From: Hydromonas duriensis
Lineage (GTDB): Bacteria; Pseudomonadota; Gammaproteobacteria; Burkholderiales; Burkholderiaceae
DNA length: 64,000 nt
Reading direction: 5' to 3'
NCBI RefSeq assembly: GCF_004363775.1
Contig: NZ_SNZE01000009.1
Span: 1 to 64,000, forward strand
Shown piece after piece: positions 27,521 to 37,552 of this stretch. The translations under genes were made by a program, and so were the position numbers. The notes below the pieces were generated by a model, which was not told the origin of the DNA, made no database searches, and saw only the letters and a program-made list of their open reading frames with translations. Numbering within the stretch: the first letter of the stretch is position 1; the number at the start of each line of letters is the position of its first letter.

Positions 27521-28477
27521 ATGAGTTTACCCGCCTTATTGCAGCATTTACGTTTGCCGATTATTTGTTCACCCATGTTTATTGTATCCAACCCCAGTCT
27601 AGTCGCTGAGCAATGCAAAGCGGGTGTGGTGGGTTCTTTTCCTGCGCTCAATGCACGTGGCGATGGTGCTTTGGACTCGTGGTTAAGAACTTTGAAAGCG
27701 GAGCTGGCAGCTGATAAGGCCGCGGGCGGCCATCCTGCACCGTTTGCTGTGAATCAAATTGTGCATGGCTCAAATAATCGTTTGGCTGAAGATATCAAAA
27801 TTTGTCTTGAGCATCAAGTGCCCATTTTTATCACCAGCTTGCAGGTTCCTCCGAAGGAGTTGGTCGATGGTGCGCATGCTTACGGCGGTATTGTGTTGCA
27901 TGATGTGACCAATGTGCATCATGCGAAAAAAGCGTTGGCGGCAGGTGTGGATGGTTTGATTTTGGTGGCGACAGGTGCGGGTGGGCATGCGGGTACGATT
28001 AACCCGTTTGCTCTGGTGGGTGAGATACGTCAATTTTATGATGGTTTGGTTGTGTTGGCGGGCGCGATTGCAACGGGTGACGCGGTTTTGGGTGCGCAAG
28101 CGATGGGGGCGGATTTGGCCTATATGGGCACGCGTTTTATTTGTACGACTGAGGCCAATGCGGATGCGGCTTATAAGCAGGGTATTATTGACGCGGTGTC
28201 CACGGATGTGATTTATACCAATCTGTTTACAGGTGTGCATGGCAATTATTTGCGCCAAAGTATTGTGGCTGCGGGGCTTGATCCCGACAATTTGCCAACG
28301 GCTGATAAGTCGAAGATGAATTTTGGTTCGGGGGGTAACTCTGCGGCGAAGGCATGGAAAGATATTTGGGGCGTGGGGCAGGGCGTGGGTGTTATTGATG
28401 ATGCGCCTAGCACTGCAGAATTGGTGAATCATTTGGAGGCGGAGTATAAAGCCGCGCGTGCGCGTTTGACACTTTAA
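27521..28477 (+). CDS. Nitronate monooxygenase (NMO / 2-nitropropane dioxygenase family)
   Basis: 318 residues. FMN TIM-barrel that oxidises nitronates such as propionate-3-nitronate. CSPMFIVSNPSLVAEQCKAG at the start, the GAGGHAGT phosphate loop (about 152–159) with its His, and ADLAYMGTRFICTTE are family marks. I start at ATG 27521, 8 nt after GGAG; the in-frame ATG at 27509 contains that ribosome site. Confidence 0.9.
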   Translation: MSLPALLQHLRLPIICSPMFIVSNPSLVAEQCKAGVVGSFPALNARGDGALDSWLRTLKAELAADKAAGGHPAPFAVNQIVHGSNNRLAEDIKICLEHQVPIFITSLQVPPKELVDGAHAYGGIVLHDVTNVHHAKKALAAGVDGLILVATGAGGHAGTINPFALVGEIRQFYDGLVVLAGAIATGDAVLGAQAMGADLAYMGTRFICTTEANADAAYKQGIIDAVSTDVIYTNLFTGVHGNYLRQSIVAAGLDPDNLPTADKSKMNFGSGGNSAAKAWKDIWGVGQGVGVIDDAPSTAELVNHLEAEYKAARARLTL

Positions 28478-28541
28478 TCATCAGCAGAAAAAAGCATGAA
28501 TGCGTATTGCTTGTGTTGAGTGAATCAGCTTATTAAAAACC

Positions 28542-28577
28542 ATCCGCTTCTTCTCTTTCTTTGAAGCGGATTTTTTT
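28542..28577 (+). terminator. Terminator after nitronate monooxygenase
   Basis: ATCCGCTTC/GAAGCGGAT stem with a 12-nt loop and seven T. Confidence 0.85.
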
Positions 28578-28632
28578 ATGCCTGCCAGCGTTATCGGGGG
28601 TTAAAATACGGTTTTAAATATTAAATTGCCCC

Positions 28633-29670
28633 ATGACTGCTTATTATTGCCCCATTCCCGAATCGCAACGCGTATTGGCCAAGCACAATGTTCATGACAT
28701 TGTGTACCGCGCCATTGAACACACAAATGATGAACCTGCGTTGATTGTGCACGATGCCGAATGTCCTTTGGCGGAGGTGTTGAAGGAAGCGTACGCTCAA
28801 GCCTTGCCCATGGCTGAGGTCATGAATGTGGCGCAGTTCAGCAATGATGAGGTCATGTCGGCTTTTGCTGCCTTGCCTGCTGGGGCGTTGGTGGTGTTGG
28901 TTCAATCCACTCATTTTCGTTTAGATGCTTATCGCCTGCGTGTTCAATTGTTTAATCAAGGTTTAAAGGTGATTGAGCATGTGCATTTGGCGAGGATGGT
29001 CGATGAGCAGGCGTTATTGTATATCGACGCTTTGGCGTATGACCCCGAGTATTATCGCGGTACGGGGGCGGCGATTAAAGCAAAAATTGATGCGGCTGCA
29101 TCAGCGCGTTTGTGTAGCGGTGAGCAGGATGTGCTGTATTTTGACAGTGCTTTAGAGTTGGCAAAAATGAATGTCGGTGACTATCGTCAATTGAATAATG
29201 TGGGTGGCCAGTTTCCAATTGGTGAGGTCTTCACTGAGGCACGAGACTTGGAGGCGGTGCATGGTCGTGCGCAGGTATTTGTGTTTGGCGACACCACGTT
29301 TCATTGCAATTGGACCGAAACCCCCATCACTTTAATTATCGAAGCAGGTCGGGTGGTGTCTGTGGAAAATAGTACGCCCCATTTTGACGATGTGTTGGCA
29401 AAAATCCGTGAGGTTGAAGGTGAAGTGTGGGTGCGTGAGTTGGGTTTGGGCATGAATCGCGCCTTTAGCCCAACACGAAAAGTGAGTGATATTGGTACTT
29501 TTGAACGCATGTGTGGTGTTCATTTATCGTTGGGCGCAAAACATGGCAGTTACACCAAGCCGCAGTTTAAACGTAAGGACACTCGATTTCATGTTGATGT
29601 GATGATTGCCGCTACGGCGGTCTATATGGATGACGTCAATATCTTTAAACAAGGTGAATGGGTGGTTTGA
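28633..29670 (+). CDS. M29-like (thermophilic metalloprotease) aminopeptidase-type protein
   Basis: 345 residues. It resembles the aminopeptidase T/M29 fold: likely metal ligands lie in GEVFTEAR (about 197), RELGLGMNR (about 275), GVHLSLGAKHGS (about 295) and FHVDVMI (about 322). The N-terminal third is an unrelated-looking Rossmann-like region. Function as a peptidase is inferred from these residues only. No clear ribosome site. Flanked by terminators, so it is a single-gene unit. Confidence 0.6.
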   Translation: MTAYYCPIPESQRVLAKHNVHDIVYRAIEHTNDEPALIVHDAECPLAEVLKEAYAQALPMAEVMNVAQFSNDEVMSAFAALPAGALVVLVQSTHFRLDAYRLRVQLFNQGLKVIEHVHLARMVDEQALLYIDALAYDPEYYRGTGAAIKAKIDAAASARLCSGEQDVLYFDSALELAKMNVGDYRQLNNVGGQFPIGEVFTEARDLEAVHGRAQVFVFGDTTFHCNWTETPITLIIEAGRVVSVENSTPHFDDVLAKIREVEGEVWVRELGLGMNRAFSPTRKVSDIGTFERMCGVHLSLGAKHGSYTKPQFKRKDTRFHVDVMIAATAVYMDDVNIFKQGEWVV

Positions 29671-29679
29671 CAAACATCT

Positions 29680-29715
29680 AAAAAAGAGCGTGTTCAACCG
29701 ACACGCTCTTTTTTT
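29680..29715. terminator. Bidirectional terminator between the M29-like gene and pepN
   Basis: AAGAGCGTGT/ACACGCTCTT stem flanked by A6 and T7, between convergent genes. Confidence 0.88.
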
Positions 29716-29740
29716 GTTTTTTAAAGTTGTTATGAAGCCA

Positions 29741-32446
29741 TCATGCCAAGGCTTTACCAACAATTTCTTTCACATCCTGCGACAACGCTGCGTGATTCGC
29801 CACTTTTTGCAAAGCGGCTTGCATCTGACTACAGTAAGGTCCAGCGTAATCGCGCCAGTGCTCTAAACTGCGTGCGAGTCGAGAGGCCACCTGTGGATTT
29901 TTTGCATCAATGGCGAGAACATGCTCGGCCCAGAAGTTGTAGCCCGTGCCATCGACCTGATGAAAATGGTGAGGGTTTGCATTACAAAATGTAAAAATGA
30001 GCGCGCGCAAGCGATTTGGGTTGGCTTTCATAAACGCAGGATGAGCCAACAATTCGCTCAATGTCTGCATCTGTTGTTCATGCGAAGCGTGGCCATTGGC
30101 GGCCTGAACAGCAAACCATTTATCAATGACGAGGGCTTCATCTGCGTAGCGTTGATAAAAATCAGCAAGCATGGCACTCGCAGATGCAGAATGATATTGA
30201 ACCATGGTGCTGAGTGCGGCGATGCGGTCGGTCATGTTGTCGCATTGGTCGTATTGCGCTTGCACAAGTGATATGGCTTGACTGTCAACACGAGCCAGCT
30301 TGCGCAACGCGAGGTTCTTTAGGGCGCGCTCGCCAGCTGCGATGCCGTTGTATACGTAATTTTGGCCATTGTTCAGTTGTGCATAAAGTGTGCGCCATGT
30401 GGATTGGAAGCTTAATGCAAGCGCGTCATCCGCACGTTGATGAGCGGCGAACAGGGTTTGCGGGTCAATCCGCCCCGTACGAGCGATGAGTTGTGCCAAA
30501 TAAGGGATACTCGGTAGGGTGAATAATTGTGCTCGGTAGGCAGGGCTTAAGTCGTGATTGTTCAACAGGTGTTCGAGAGTGCTCAGTTGAGTGTCATTGA
30601 ATACCGGTGCGGCTGGTGTGTTGATGTTGTTCAAGATGCAGCGCGTGAACAGTTGTTGCGCGGCATCCCAGCGGTTGAAAGCGTCGCTGTCATGCTGCAA
30701 TAAAAAGTTTAAATCATCGTCGCTGTAATCGAATTGAACCAACACAGGCGCACTGAATTGTCGATTCAAAGAAGGAATCGGTGCGCACGGAATATTTTCA
30801 AACACAAAGGATTGCTTCGCTTCAGTCAGTGATAGAGTTAGTGTGCGTGCGCTTGTGTCATTCAATGTTAAAGGCAAATCCTCGCCTGCCTTAACGGTGT
30901 GGGTGCTGCTTGATGCCAATAAACCGATATTAAATGGAATATGCAAAGGTTGTTTGAGCAAGGCTTCTTGTTGTAATTCGATGCCAACGGCTGGATTGTG
31001 TTGTGTGAGGGTCAAGGTATAACGAGCTGCGTCCGCATCATACGAGCCGCTGGCTGTCACGGTTGGCGTACCCGCCTGTTCATACCAGCGGGCAAACTGG
31101 CTCAAATCCACATGGTTTGCATCCGCCATCGCTGCGCGAAAATCATCGCAGGTCACGGCTTGTCCATCATGACGTTGGACATATAAATCCATGCCTTTGC
31201 GGAAACCATAACGGCCAAGCAGGGTCTCATACATCCGCACCACTTCCGCGCCTTTTTCGTATACCGTCATGGTGTAGAAGTTATTGATTTCCTCATAAGC
31301 CACGGGGCGAATAGGATGCGCCATCGGCCCCGCATCTTCAGCGAATTGAGCCGTACGCAAATTGCTCACATCATCAATGCGTTTAACCGCGCGTGCGCTG
31401 GCGGCAGCGACGTCATTTAAGCCTGCGGCGAGTTGGTCGCTGGAAAACTCTTGGTCACGATACACCGTCAAACCTTCTTTTAAACTCAACTGAAACCAGT
31501 CACGGCAGGTCACGCGGTTGCCCGTCCAATTATGGAAATACTCATGACCGACCACGGCTTCAACGTTTTCAAAATCAAAATCGGTCGCGGTGTCTTGATG
31601 GGCGAGGACGAATTTACTGTTAAAAATATTTAAGCCCTTATTCTCCATCGCGCCCATATTAAAATCAGCGGTGGCGACAATCATAAAACGCTCTAAATCG
31701 AGCGGCAGATTGAAGCGTTTTTTGTCCCAAACAATTGAGGCTTTTAAACTGTCCATCGCGAACTGTGCTTTTGGCAAGTCCTGCGTTTCAACGTAAACCT
31801 GCAACAACTTACGGGCGCCATCTTGTTCAATGGTTTCCTCAAGGCAAGCCAATAGCCCCGCCACGAGCGCAAACAAATACGAGGGTTTGGGGAACGGGTC
31901 GTGCCAAGTCGCCAAATGACCGCCGTGCTCCAAATCGCGTTGTTCAATCAAATTACCATTCGCCAGCAAAACGGGGAACTGCGTCTTGTTCGCCATTAAC
32001 GTCACGCTGTAAACCGACAACACATCGGGGCGGTCAGGGAAATAAGTCATGCGACGAAAGCCTTCGGCTTCGCATTGCGTCATTAAGTGAACACCCGTTG
32101 CAAACAGTCCAGACAAGCTGGTGTTGCTTGCAGGTGAGCATGTGGTCACAATCGACAAAACCCCTGTAGTGGGCGGATGGAGGAGCATCAGTTTTGAATC
32201 ATCCACTTGATAATCCACATCTTGGCGCAAAACCACATCATCTAAACTCACACTGAGCAGTGTCATGTGCTCGCCGTCCAAAACCATCGGGCATGGTTCA
32301 GCAGATGTTCGCTCAAACGTCAGCCATGAGGTGACGGTGGTGAGTTCGGCGGCAAGGTCAAACAATAATTCCGTACTTGTTATTTCAAAAGGATAGGGCG
32401 CATATTCACTGAGCAAGTGTGTTTTTGTCATGGGTTGGGTCATCAT
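29741..32446 (-). CDS. pepN: Aminopeptidase N (M1)
   Basis: About 901 residues. Zinc aminopeptidase of the cytosol with broad specificity. Exopeptidase motif GAMEN (MGAMENKGLNIFN), zinc site HEYFH followed 18 residues later by the Glu in LKEG, then the long C-terminal helical domain typical of proteobacterial PepN. The start is not certain: ATGATG at 32446/32443 or ATG 32431, none with a good ribosome site; the open frame reaches 32518 but begins with non-conserved sequence. Confidence 0.95.
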   Translation of the reverse strand: MMTQPMTKTHLLSEYAPYPFEITSTELLFDLAAELTTVTSWLTFERTSAEPCPMVLDGEHMTLLSVSLDDVVLRQDVDYQVDDSKLMLLHPPTTGVLSIVTTCSPASNTSLSGLFATGVHLMTQCEAEGFRRMTYFPDRPDVLSVYSVTLMANKTQFPVLLANGNLIEQRDLEHGGHLATWHDPFPKPSYLFALVAGLLACLEETIEQDGARKLLQVYVETQDLPKAQFAMDSLKASIVWDKKRFNLPLDLERFMIVATADFNMGAMENKGLNIFNSKFVLAHQDTATDFDFENVEAVVGHEYFHNWTGNRVTCRDWFQLSLKEGLTVYRDQEFSSDQLAAGLNDVAAASARAVKRIDDVSNLRTAQFAEDAGPMAHPIRPVAYEEINNFYTMTVYEKGAEVVRMYETLLGRYGFRKGMDLYVQRHDGQAVTCDDFRAAMADANHVDLSQFARWYEQAGTPTVTASGSYDADAARYTLTLTQHNPAVGIELQQEALLKQPLHIPFNIGLLASSSTHTVKAGEDLPLTLNDTSARTLTLSLTEAKQSFVFENIPCAPIPSLNRQFSAPVLVQFDYSDDDLNFLLQHDSDAFNRWDAAQQLFTRCILNNINTPAAPVFNDTQLSTLEHLLNNHDLSPAYRAQLFTLPSIPYLAQLIARTGRIDPQTLFAAHQRADDALALSFQSTWRTLYAQLNNGQNYVYNGIAAGERALKNLALRKLARVDSQAISLVQAQYDQCDNMTDRIAALSTMVQYHSASASAMLADFYQRYADEALVIDKWFAVQAANGHASHEQQMQTLSELLAHPAFMKANPNRLRALIFTFCNANPHHFHQVDGTGYNFWAEHVLAIDAKNPQVASRLARSLEHWRDYAGPYCSQMQAALQKVANHAALSQDVKEIVGKALA

Positions 32447-32519
32447 CAAGGTGTTCTGAAAAAAGAAATAAAAGCGATTACGTGTATTGTAAAGCAAGCT
32501 CAACGGGCTGAAAAACAAA

Positions 32520-32560
32520 ATGGTGAATGACTTTATCAGTCACTCACCATTTGATAAACG
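32520..32560 (-). terminator. Imperfect hairpin between the POT transporter gene and pepN
   Basis: TGGTGAATGACT and AGTCACTCACCA pair with one mismatch around TTATC; on the minus strand TTTT follows closely. Weak terminator for the transporter gene. Confidence 0.45.
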
Positions 32561-32595
32561 CACTCAAGAGAAAAAATGCTCCTGAGTGTTATGGA

Positions 32596-34116
32596 TTAAT
32601 GAGAAGTAGAGCTTTCTTCCAACATTTCTTTACCATTCAATGCCCATTTGGTGATGGGTTTTGCCAATAACAATAATGCCACACCAAAAGCGACACTGGT
32701 CATACACATCTGAGTAAATGCATCAGGTAAACCTGTTGGACTTTCAGTATCCATCCCTGCAGCCAAAAGACCTGCCATCAAGTTACCAAGCGAGGCGGCC
32801 ACAAACCAAAAACCCATCAATTGGCTGGTGAAGCGTTCTGGTGCAAGGCGCGAAAATGTACTCAAACCCACAGGGCTCAGTAAAAGTTCAGCAATTGTGT
32901 GAATAAAGAACGTAGCGGTTAAAAACAAGACCGATACTTTTACACCTGTCAGACCAATTTTTGCCGCAGGAACGAGAATCAAGTAACCCAAACCCAACAT
33001 GATGAGGGCAATACCGAATTTGGTAAAGACTGAAATATTGACACCTTTGTTTTGTAAGGTAATCCAAAATTTTGCAACAAAAGGTGTTAAGACCAAGATA
33101 AAAAACGGATTGAGGTTTTGGAACCATGAGGCAGGAATCACCGCGTCACCAAATTGACGTTGGGTCATGTCGCTGGCAAAAATGCTCAATGAAGAACCTG
33201 CTTGTTCAAAACCTGACCAAAACAGAGCCGCTCCAAAGAACAACACCGCCAACACCACCATGCGTTTTTTTTCATCGGCAGTTAAACCGCCTGCTAAGAA
33301 AATGTTCAAGAAAAAGGCAATTGCCACGCCGACAATCAATACCCCCATAGCCTTTGCCAAGCCAACTGCGCTGAATAAGTCAATTTGTTTGGTTGCTGCT
33401 AACACGCCAACCAAACCCGCAAAAGTCAATGTAATTGCCACTGTCAAGCCTTTGTTGGTTGGCGGTTGAGCCAGTAACGCCGCTGTGGGGTTACGAGTAG
33501 GCTTCTCACCTTTACCAGCCAGAGAACGGTTGTTGGCGTAAATGAAGTTAACTAAACCTAAGAACATGGCAACGGCTGCTGTACCAAAGCCCAAGTGCCA
33601 GTTGATGGACTCACCCAAGTAGCCAACAACAAAGCCGCCCAGTATCGCGCCCAAATTGATGCCCATGTAAAAGAGTGAAAAACCTGCATCGCGACCGCCG
33701 ATGTCATTTTTGTCATACAAGCTACCGACAATGCTTGAAATGTTTGGTTTTAAAAGCCCTGTACCCACCGCGATACAAAACAAACCGAAGAAGAAGATGC
33801 TGCGGACATCAGATGAAACCGCGAGCAAAATGTGCCCCAACATGATGATGGCACCACCCACAATGATGGATTTTTTTGCACCCCAAAAACGGTCAGCAAC
33901 CCAGCCGCCTGGCAGAGCCAAAATATAAACGCCAGCTGTGTATAAGCCATAAATTGCAGCGGCCTCACCTTTTTCTAGTCCCATGCCGCCGTGCGTGACT
34001 TGGTCTACTAGGAAGAGGACTAAAATCGCACGCATGCCGTAATAGCTGAAACGTTCCCACATTTCTGCAAAAAACAATGACCCGAGTCCTGCTGGGTATC
34101 GTGAAGTTGTACTCAT
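32596..34116 (-). CDS. Proton-dependent oligopeptide transporter (POT/PTR2 family)
   Basis: 506 residues, about 14 membrane helices. The proton-coupling ExxERFxYYG motif is present at residues 18–27 (EMWERFSYYG), and GGWVADRFWGAKK is the cytoplasmic loop 2–3 signature; FSLFYMGINLGA is the PTR2 motif. It imports di- and tripeptides with protons, which fits pepN directly downstream in the same direction: import then hydrolysis. Confidence 0.93.
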   Translation of the reverse strand: MSTTSRYPAGLGSLFFAEMWERFSYYGMRAILVLFLVDQVTHGGMGLEKGEAAAIYGLYTAGVYILALPGGWVADRFWGAKKSIIVGGAIIMLGHILLAVSSDVRSIFFFGLFCIAVGTGLLKPNISSIVGSLYDKNDIGGRDAGFSLFYMGINLGAILGGFVVGYLGESINWHLGFGTAAVAMFLGLVNFIYANNRSLAGKGEKPTRNPTAALLAQPPTNKGLTVAITLTFAGLVGVLAATKQIDLFSAVGLAKAMGVLIVGVAIAFFLNIFLAGGLTADEKKRMVVLAVLFFGAALFWSGFEQAGSSLSIFASDMTQRQFGDAVIPASWFQNLNPFFILVLTPFVAKFWITLQNKGVNISVFTKFGIALIMLGLGYLILVPAAKIGLTGVKVSVLFLTATFFIHTIAELLLSPVGLSTFSRLAPERFTSQLMGFWFVAASLGNLMAGLLAAGMDTESPTGLPDAFTQMCMTSVAFGVALLLLAKPITKWALNGKEMLEESSTSH

Positions 34117-34660
34117 GATGTCTCCTTTTGTGAGCTTTGAAAAAGTAATGGAAAGACGATTTTTGTTTCTTAAAAAAATAAATATTTAATTTTTTGTTTC
34201 TTGCCTTTATTTCTTACTTGTTGTCTACGCTTAAATATAAAAGTGATATAAAGGACGCCAAAAAAAATAGGTTTTTATGTGTTTTTGACAGGGGCTTATT
34301 CTACTCCTAGAAATAAATAGCGCAATAATTTTTCTGTGTTTGCAATAAGAATGAGACACCCTATTGCTAAAGAAAAACATACAATAAATACAAAAAAATA
34401 AATTTAGTCACATTGGCTCGCTTTGATGGCTCTCAATTCATGGGCTAGGTGTAAAACGTCATAGCACATCAAGAGCGAATAACAGTGCTTAGGCACGCCT
34501 TAAACTTGTGAAATCATCGTTGGACTGGGTACAATGATGCGCTATAACAAATGTGAACAGTCGCCGAGACTTCTCGCTTGTACGTTCAACGCGTTTTCTC
34601 ATGCCCATTCATAGGTATCGGAAACGGTCTAACAAATTGATAAATGAAGATAAAAGATTC
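34117..34660. promoter_or_regulatory. Divergent AT-rich regulatory region, POT transporter / tyrS
   Basis: 544 nt without a gene. The right part holds the tyrS promoter (listed). The left part is strongly AT-rich with runs of A and T and should hold the transporter promoter; I see no clear operator or RNA motif. Confidence 0.5.
34520..34548 (+). promoter_or_regulatory. tyrS operon promoter
   Basis: TTGGAC (34520–34525), 17-nt spacer, TATAAC (34543–34548). It gives a leader of about 105 nt before the ATG at 34661. Confidence 0.65.
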
Positions 34661-35926
34661 ATGAATACAACACATACCCCAACCTTAAATGAAAAAACAA
34701 AAACCTACCCCATCACCGATAGCGTTCGGCACGCGCTTGCCGTGACCAAGCGCGGGTGTGACGAACTGTTGGTAGAAAGCGATTGGATGCAAAAATTAGC
34801 GAAAAGCGAGGCGACAGGTGTACCGCTGCGAATTAAGCTGGGTTTAGACCCGACAGCACCAGACATTCACTTGGGGCACACGGTTGTATTAAACAAATTG
34901 CGTCAATTACAAGATTTAGGGCACACCGTGATTTTCTTGATTGGTGACTTTACATCCATGATTGGCGACCCGTCTGGACGCAATGCCACGCGCCCGCCGC
35001 TTACTCCAGAGCAAATTAAGGTCAATGCCGAAACCTATTACAACCAAGCCGCACTGATTCTCGACCCGCAAAAAACCGAAATTCGTTACAACAGCGAATG
35101 GTGTGACCCCTTGGGCGCGCGAGGCATGATTCAGCTCGCTTCGCGTTACACCGTAGCGCAAATGCTTGAGCGTGACGACTTTACCAAGCGCTACAACGGC
35201 GGCGTACCGATTTCGGTGCATGAGTTCTTGTACCCGTTGATGCAAGGATACGACTCCGTTGCGCTCAAATCCGACCTTGAACTCGGCGGTACAGACCAAA
35301 AGTTCAACTTGTTGGTTGGACGCGCCTTGCAAAAAGAATATGACCAAGAGCCACAATGTATTTTAACCATGCCTTTATTGGTTGGTTTGGATGGCGTGGA
35401 CAAAATGTCGAAGTCGAAAAACAATTACATCGGCATCACCGAAGCCCCGAACGACATGCTTGGTAAAGTCATGAGCATTTCCGACGAGATGATGTGGACA
35501 TGGTATGACCTGCTCTCGTTTGTTTCATTGGAAGAGATAGCCCAGTTCAAAAAAGAAGTCGCGGATGGACGTAATCCGCGCGATATTAAAGTGCTGCTCG
35601 CGCAAGAAATCGTTGCCCGCTTTCACTCGCAAGACGACGCTGAAAAAGCCCTCGAAGCCTTTAATCACCGCGCTAAAGGCGGCATTCCCGACGACATTGA
35701 ATCGGTCACCGTGAGCGTACCAACCGATGGCTTGCCGCTCGGTGCATTGCTCAAAGCCGCTGGACTGGTCGCCAGCTCATCGGAAGGCATTCGCGCGATA
35801 GAACAAGGCGGTTGCAAAATCGACGGTGAAGCGGTCAAAGACAAAACCGTGCGCTTGCCCGCGGGCGAGTATGTGGTGCAAGTGGGCAAGCGACGCTTTG
35901 CTAAGGTAACGGTTTCTGAGTCATAA
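34661..35926 (+). CDS. tyrS: Tyrosyl-tRNA synthetase
   Basis: 421 residues. Class I synthetase with a HIGH-type motif (DIHLGH) and KMSKS (DKMSKSKNN), which places it in the TyrZ-like subtype, and a C-terminal S4 RNA-binding domain. The start at 34661 ([12 protein letters not shown]) is chosen because the upstream open frame (to 34553) is basic and not family-like and would begin almost at the transcription start. First gene of a four-gene unit. Confidence 0.95.
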   Translation: MNTTHTPTLNEKTKTYPITDSVRHALAVTKRGCDELLVESDWMQKLAKSEATGVPLRIKLGLDPTAPDIHLGHTVVLNKLRQLQDLGHTVIFLIGDFTSMIGDPSGRNATRPPLTPEQIKVNAETYYNQAALILDPQKTEIRYNSEWCDPLGARGMIQLASRYTVAQMLERDDFTKRYNGGVPISVHEFLYPLMQGYDSVALKSDLELGGTDQKFNLLVGRALQKEYDQEPQCILTMPLLVGLDGVDKMSKSKNNYIGITEAPNDMLGKVMSISDEMMWTWYDLLSFVSLEEIAQFKKEVADGRNPRDIKVLLAQEIVARFHSQDDAEKALEAFNHRAKGGIPDDIESVTVSVPTDGLPLGALLKAAGLVASSSEGIRAIEQGGCKIDGEAVKDKTVRLPAGEYVVQVGKRRFAKVTVSES

Positions 35927-35946
35927 AGACAATAGGGAGGAAAACT

Positions 35947-37074
35947 TTGTATCAAATTAACGGTAAAAGCAATCGTATCGAACCATTGACGATGAAAAGT
36001 TTTAATGAGTTGGGCTTTACAGAGAGAAATCATTTACAGGAGTGGTTGGCTCATCAGCCTAGTGCTTTGGGCGAAGAGCTGTTGATTATTCAAAAAGAAT
36101 TTGATGGTTTTGATGAAACACGTGAGCGATTGGATCTTTTAGCGGTTGATAAAGACGGTAATTTAGTCATTATTGAAAATAAGCTGGACGATAGTGGTAG
36201 GGATGTTGTTTGGCAGGCATTAAAGTATGCCTCTTACTTTTCTTCATCCTCAAAGCAAGACATCATCGATGTTTATCAAAAATATTTAAACCGTCATCAT
36301 ACTGATGTTGATGCTCAACAGTCTTTGTGTGAGTTTTTGGATGTGCCAGATATTGATGAACTTAAAATTAATGTAGGAAACAACCAGCGCATCATTTTAG
36401 TCGCGGCTAAGTTTCGCAGGGAGGTCACAAGTACTGCGTTATGGTTGCTTGAAAAAGGGATTGACGTTGCCTGTTTTAAAGTGACACCGTATGCTTTAAA
36501 TGAAAATATTTTACTGAATATTGAACAGATTGTTCCTACGCCTGAAACTAAAGAGTTGATGATTGGGTTATCTAAGAAAGAAGCAGAAGAGAAAAATGTC
36601 GAGGTCACACTTAAAAAGCGGCACAATGTTCGTTACGCTTTTTGGGAAAAAATATTGGAGTCGTTTAAGAAAAGTAACTGCGCTTTATATAACAATATCA
36701 GTCCAAGCCATGATCATTGGCTTTCTGCTGGTTCTGGTATAAGCGGATGTGTTTATACTTTGATTTTTGGACACAAACAAGTTCGCGTCGAGTGGAATAT
36801 GGTTAGGCGAAACACTGAGGAAAATAAACAGGTTTTCGATTCTTTATTTGAGCACAAGAGTGAAATTGAGCAACGTTTTGGCGCACCATTGGTTTGGAAA
36901 CGTATGGACGACAGAATTTCTTCTAGGGTTCAATATGCTTTTGATGTAGATGGACATAACCCAGACAATTGGGGTGAAATAATAAACTGGTTGATTTCTC
37001 ATGTTCAGCGATTGGAAATAGCAATTAAACCATTGCTACCTAGCGTCAGTCAGTTGCTAAGAGAGCGTGAATAG
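35947..37074 (+). CDS. PD-(D/E)XK nuclease-like protein with DUF4268-type C-terminus
   Basis: 375 residues. The N-terminal half has the nuclease-fold pattern [19 protein letters not shown] (about 59–77: Asp, then Glu-x-Lys), as in DUF91/NucS-like proteins; the C-terminal part (about 225–365) resembles DUF4268. The TTG start is well supported by GGGAGG 6 nt upstream. The stop overlaps the dtd start by one base, so it is locked into the operon. It looks more AT-rich than its neighbours, which suggests acquisition. Nuclease activity and any defence or repair role are inferred, not shown. Confidence 0.72.
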   Translation: MYQINGKSNRIEPLTMKSFNELGFTERNHLQEWLAHQPSALGEELLIIQKEFDGFDETRERLDLLAVDKDGNLVIIENKLDDSGRDVVWQALKYASYFSSSSKQDIIDVYQKYLNRHHTDVDAQQSLCEFLDVPDIDELKINVGNNQRIILVAAKFRREVTSTALWLLEKGIDVACFKVTPYALNENILLNIEQIVPTPETKELMIGLSKKEAEEKNVEVTLKKRHNVRYAFWEKILESFKKSNCALYNNISPSHDHWLSAGSGISGCVYTLIFGHKQVRVEWNMVRRNTEENKQVFDSLFEHKSEIEQRFGAPLVWKRMDDRISSRVQYAFDVDGHNPDNWGEIINWLISHVQRLEIAIKPLLPSVSQLLRERE

Positions 37075-37538
37075 TGATTGCCCTCATCCAACGCGTCAAA
37101 CGCGCCTCTGTTGAAGTGGACCGCCAAGTCGTTGGAGCGATTGATGCGGGTTTACTGGTTTTTTTGTGTGCTGAAAAAAACGACACCGCGCAGACAGGCG
37201 ATAAACTACTCAAAAAGGTTCTCGCCTATCGTGTGTTCAGTGATGAAGCGGGTAAAATGAATCGCAGTGTGCAAAACATTGATGGCGCAGGGGCTCAAGG
37301 CGGTTTGCTGGTGGTCTCGCAGTTTACATTGGCGGCTGACACCAAGAGTGGTACACGCGCCAGCTTTACACCCGCAGCTGCACCAGAAGTGGCGAAAACT
37401 TTGTACGAGTACTGGGTTCAGCAAGCGCGGCAAGTGCATGAGGATGTACAAACAGGCGTATTCGCCGCTGATATGCAAGTGTCGTTGGTCAATGATGGGC
37501 CCGTGACATTTTGGTTGCACGTTGCACCAGATACTTAG
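37074..37538 (+). CDS. dtd: D-aminoacyl-tRNA deacylase
   Basis: 154 residues. Removes D-amino acids (notably D-Tyr) from mischarged tRNA. Both family motifs are present: SQFTLAAD (active-site Thr) and NDGPVTFW (the cross-subunit GP cis-Pro motif). It starts at GTG 37074, inside the TAG stop of the preceding gene. Linkage to tyrS is conserved and makes functional sense. Confidence 0.96.
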   Translation: MIALIQRVKRASVEVDRQVVGAIDAGLLVFLCAEKNDTAQTGDKLLKKVLAYRVFSDEAGKMNRSVQNIDGAGAQGGLLVVSQFTLAADTKSGTRASFTPAAAPEVAKTLYEYWVQQARQVHEDVQTGVFAADMQVSLVNDGPVTFWLHVAPDT

Positions 37539-37552
37539 AGAGGCAAGGGGCT

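Noticed and set aside
34549-34660. T-box or similar leader for tyrS
   Set aside because: No T-box sequence or terminator/antiterminator pair is present, and T-boxes are not usual in this group.
36315-36626. Minus-strand open frame inside the nuclease-like gene, and many similar antisense frames across the window
   Set aside because: These mirror the codon pattern of real genes, have no ribosome sites and no family features.
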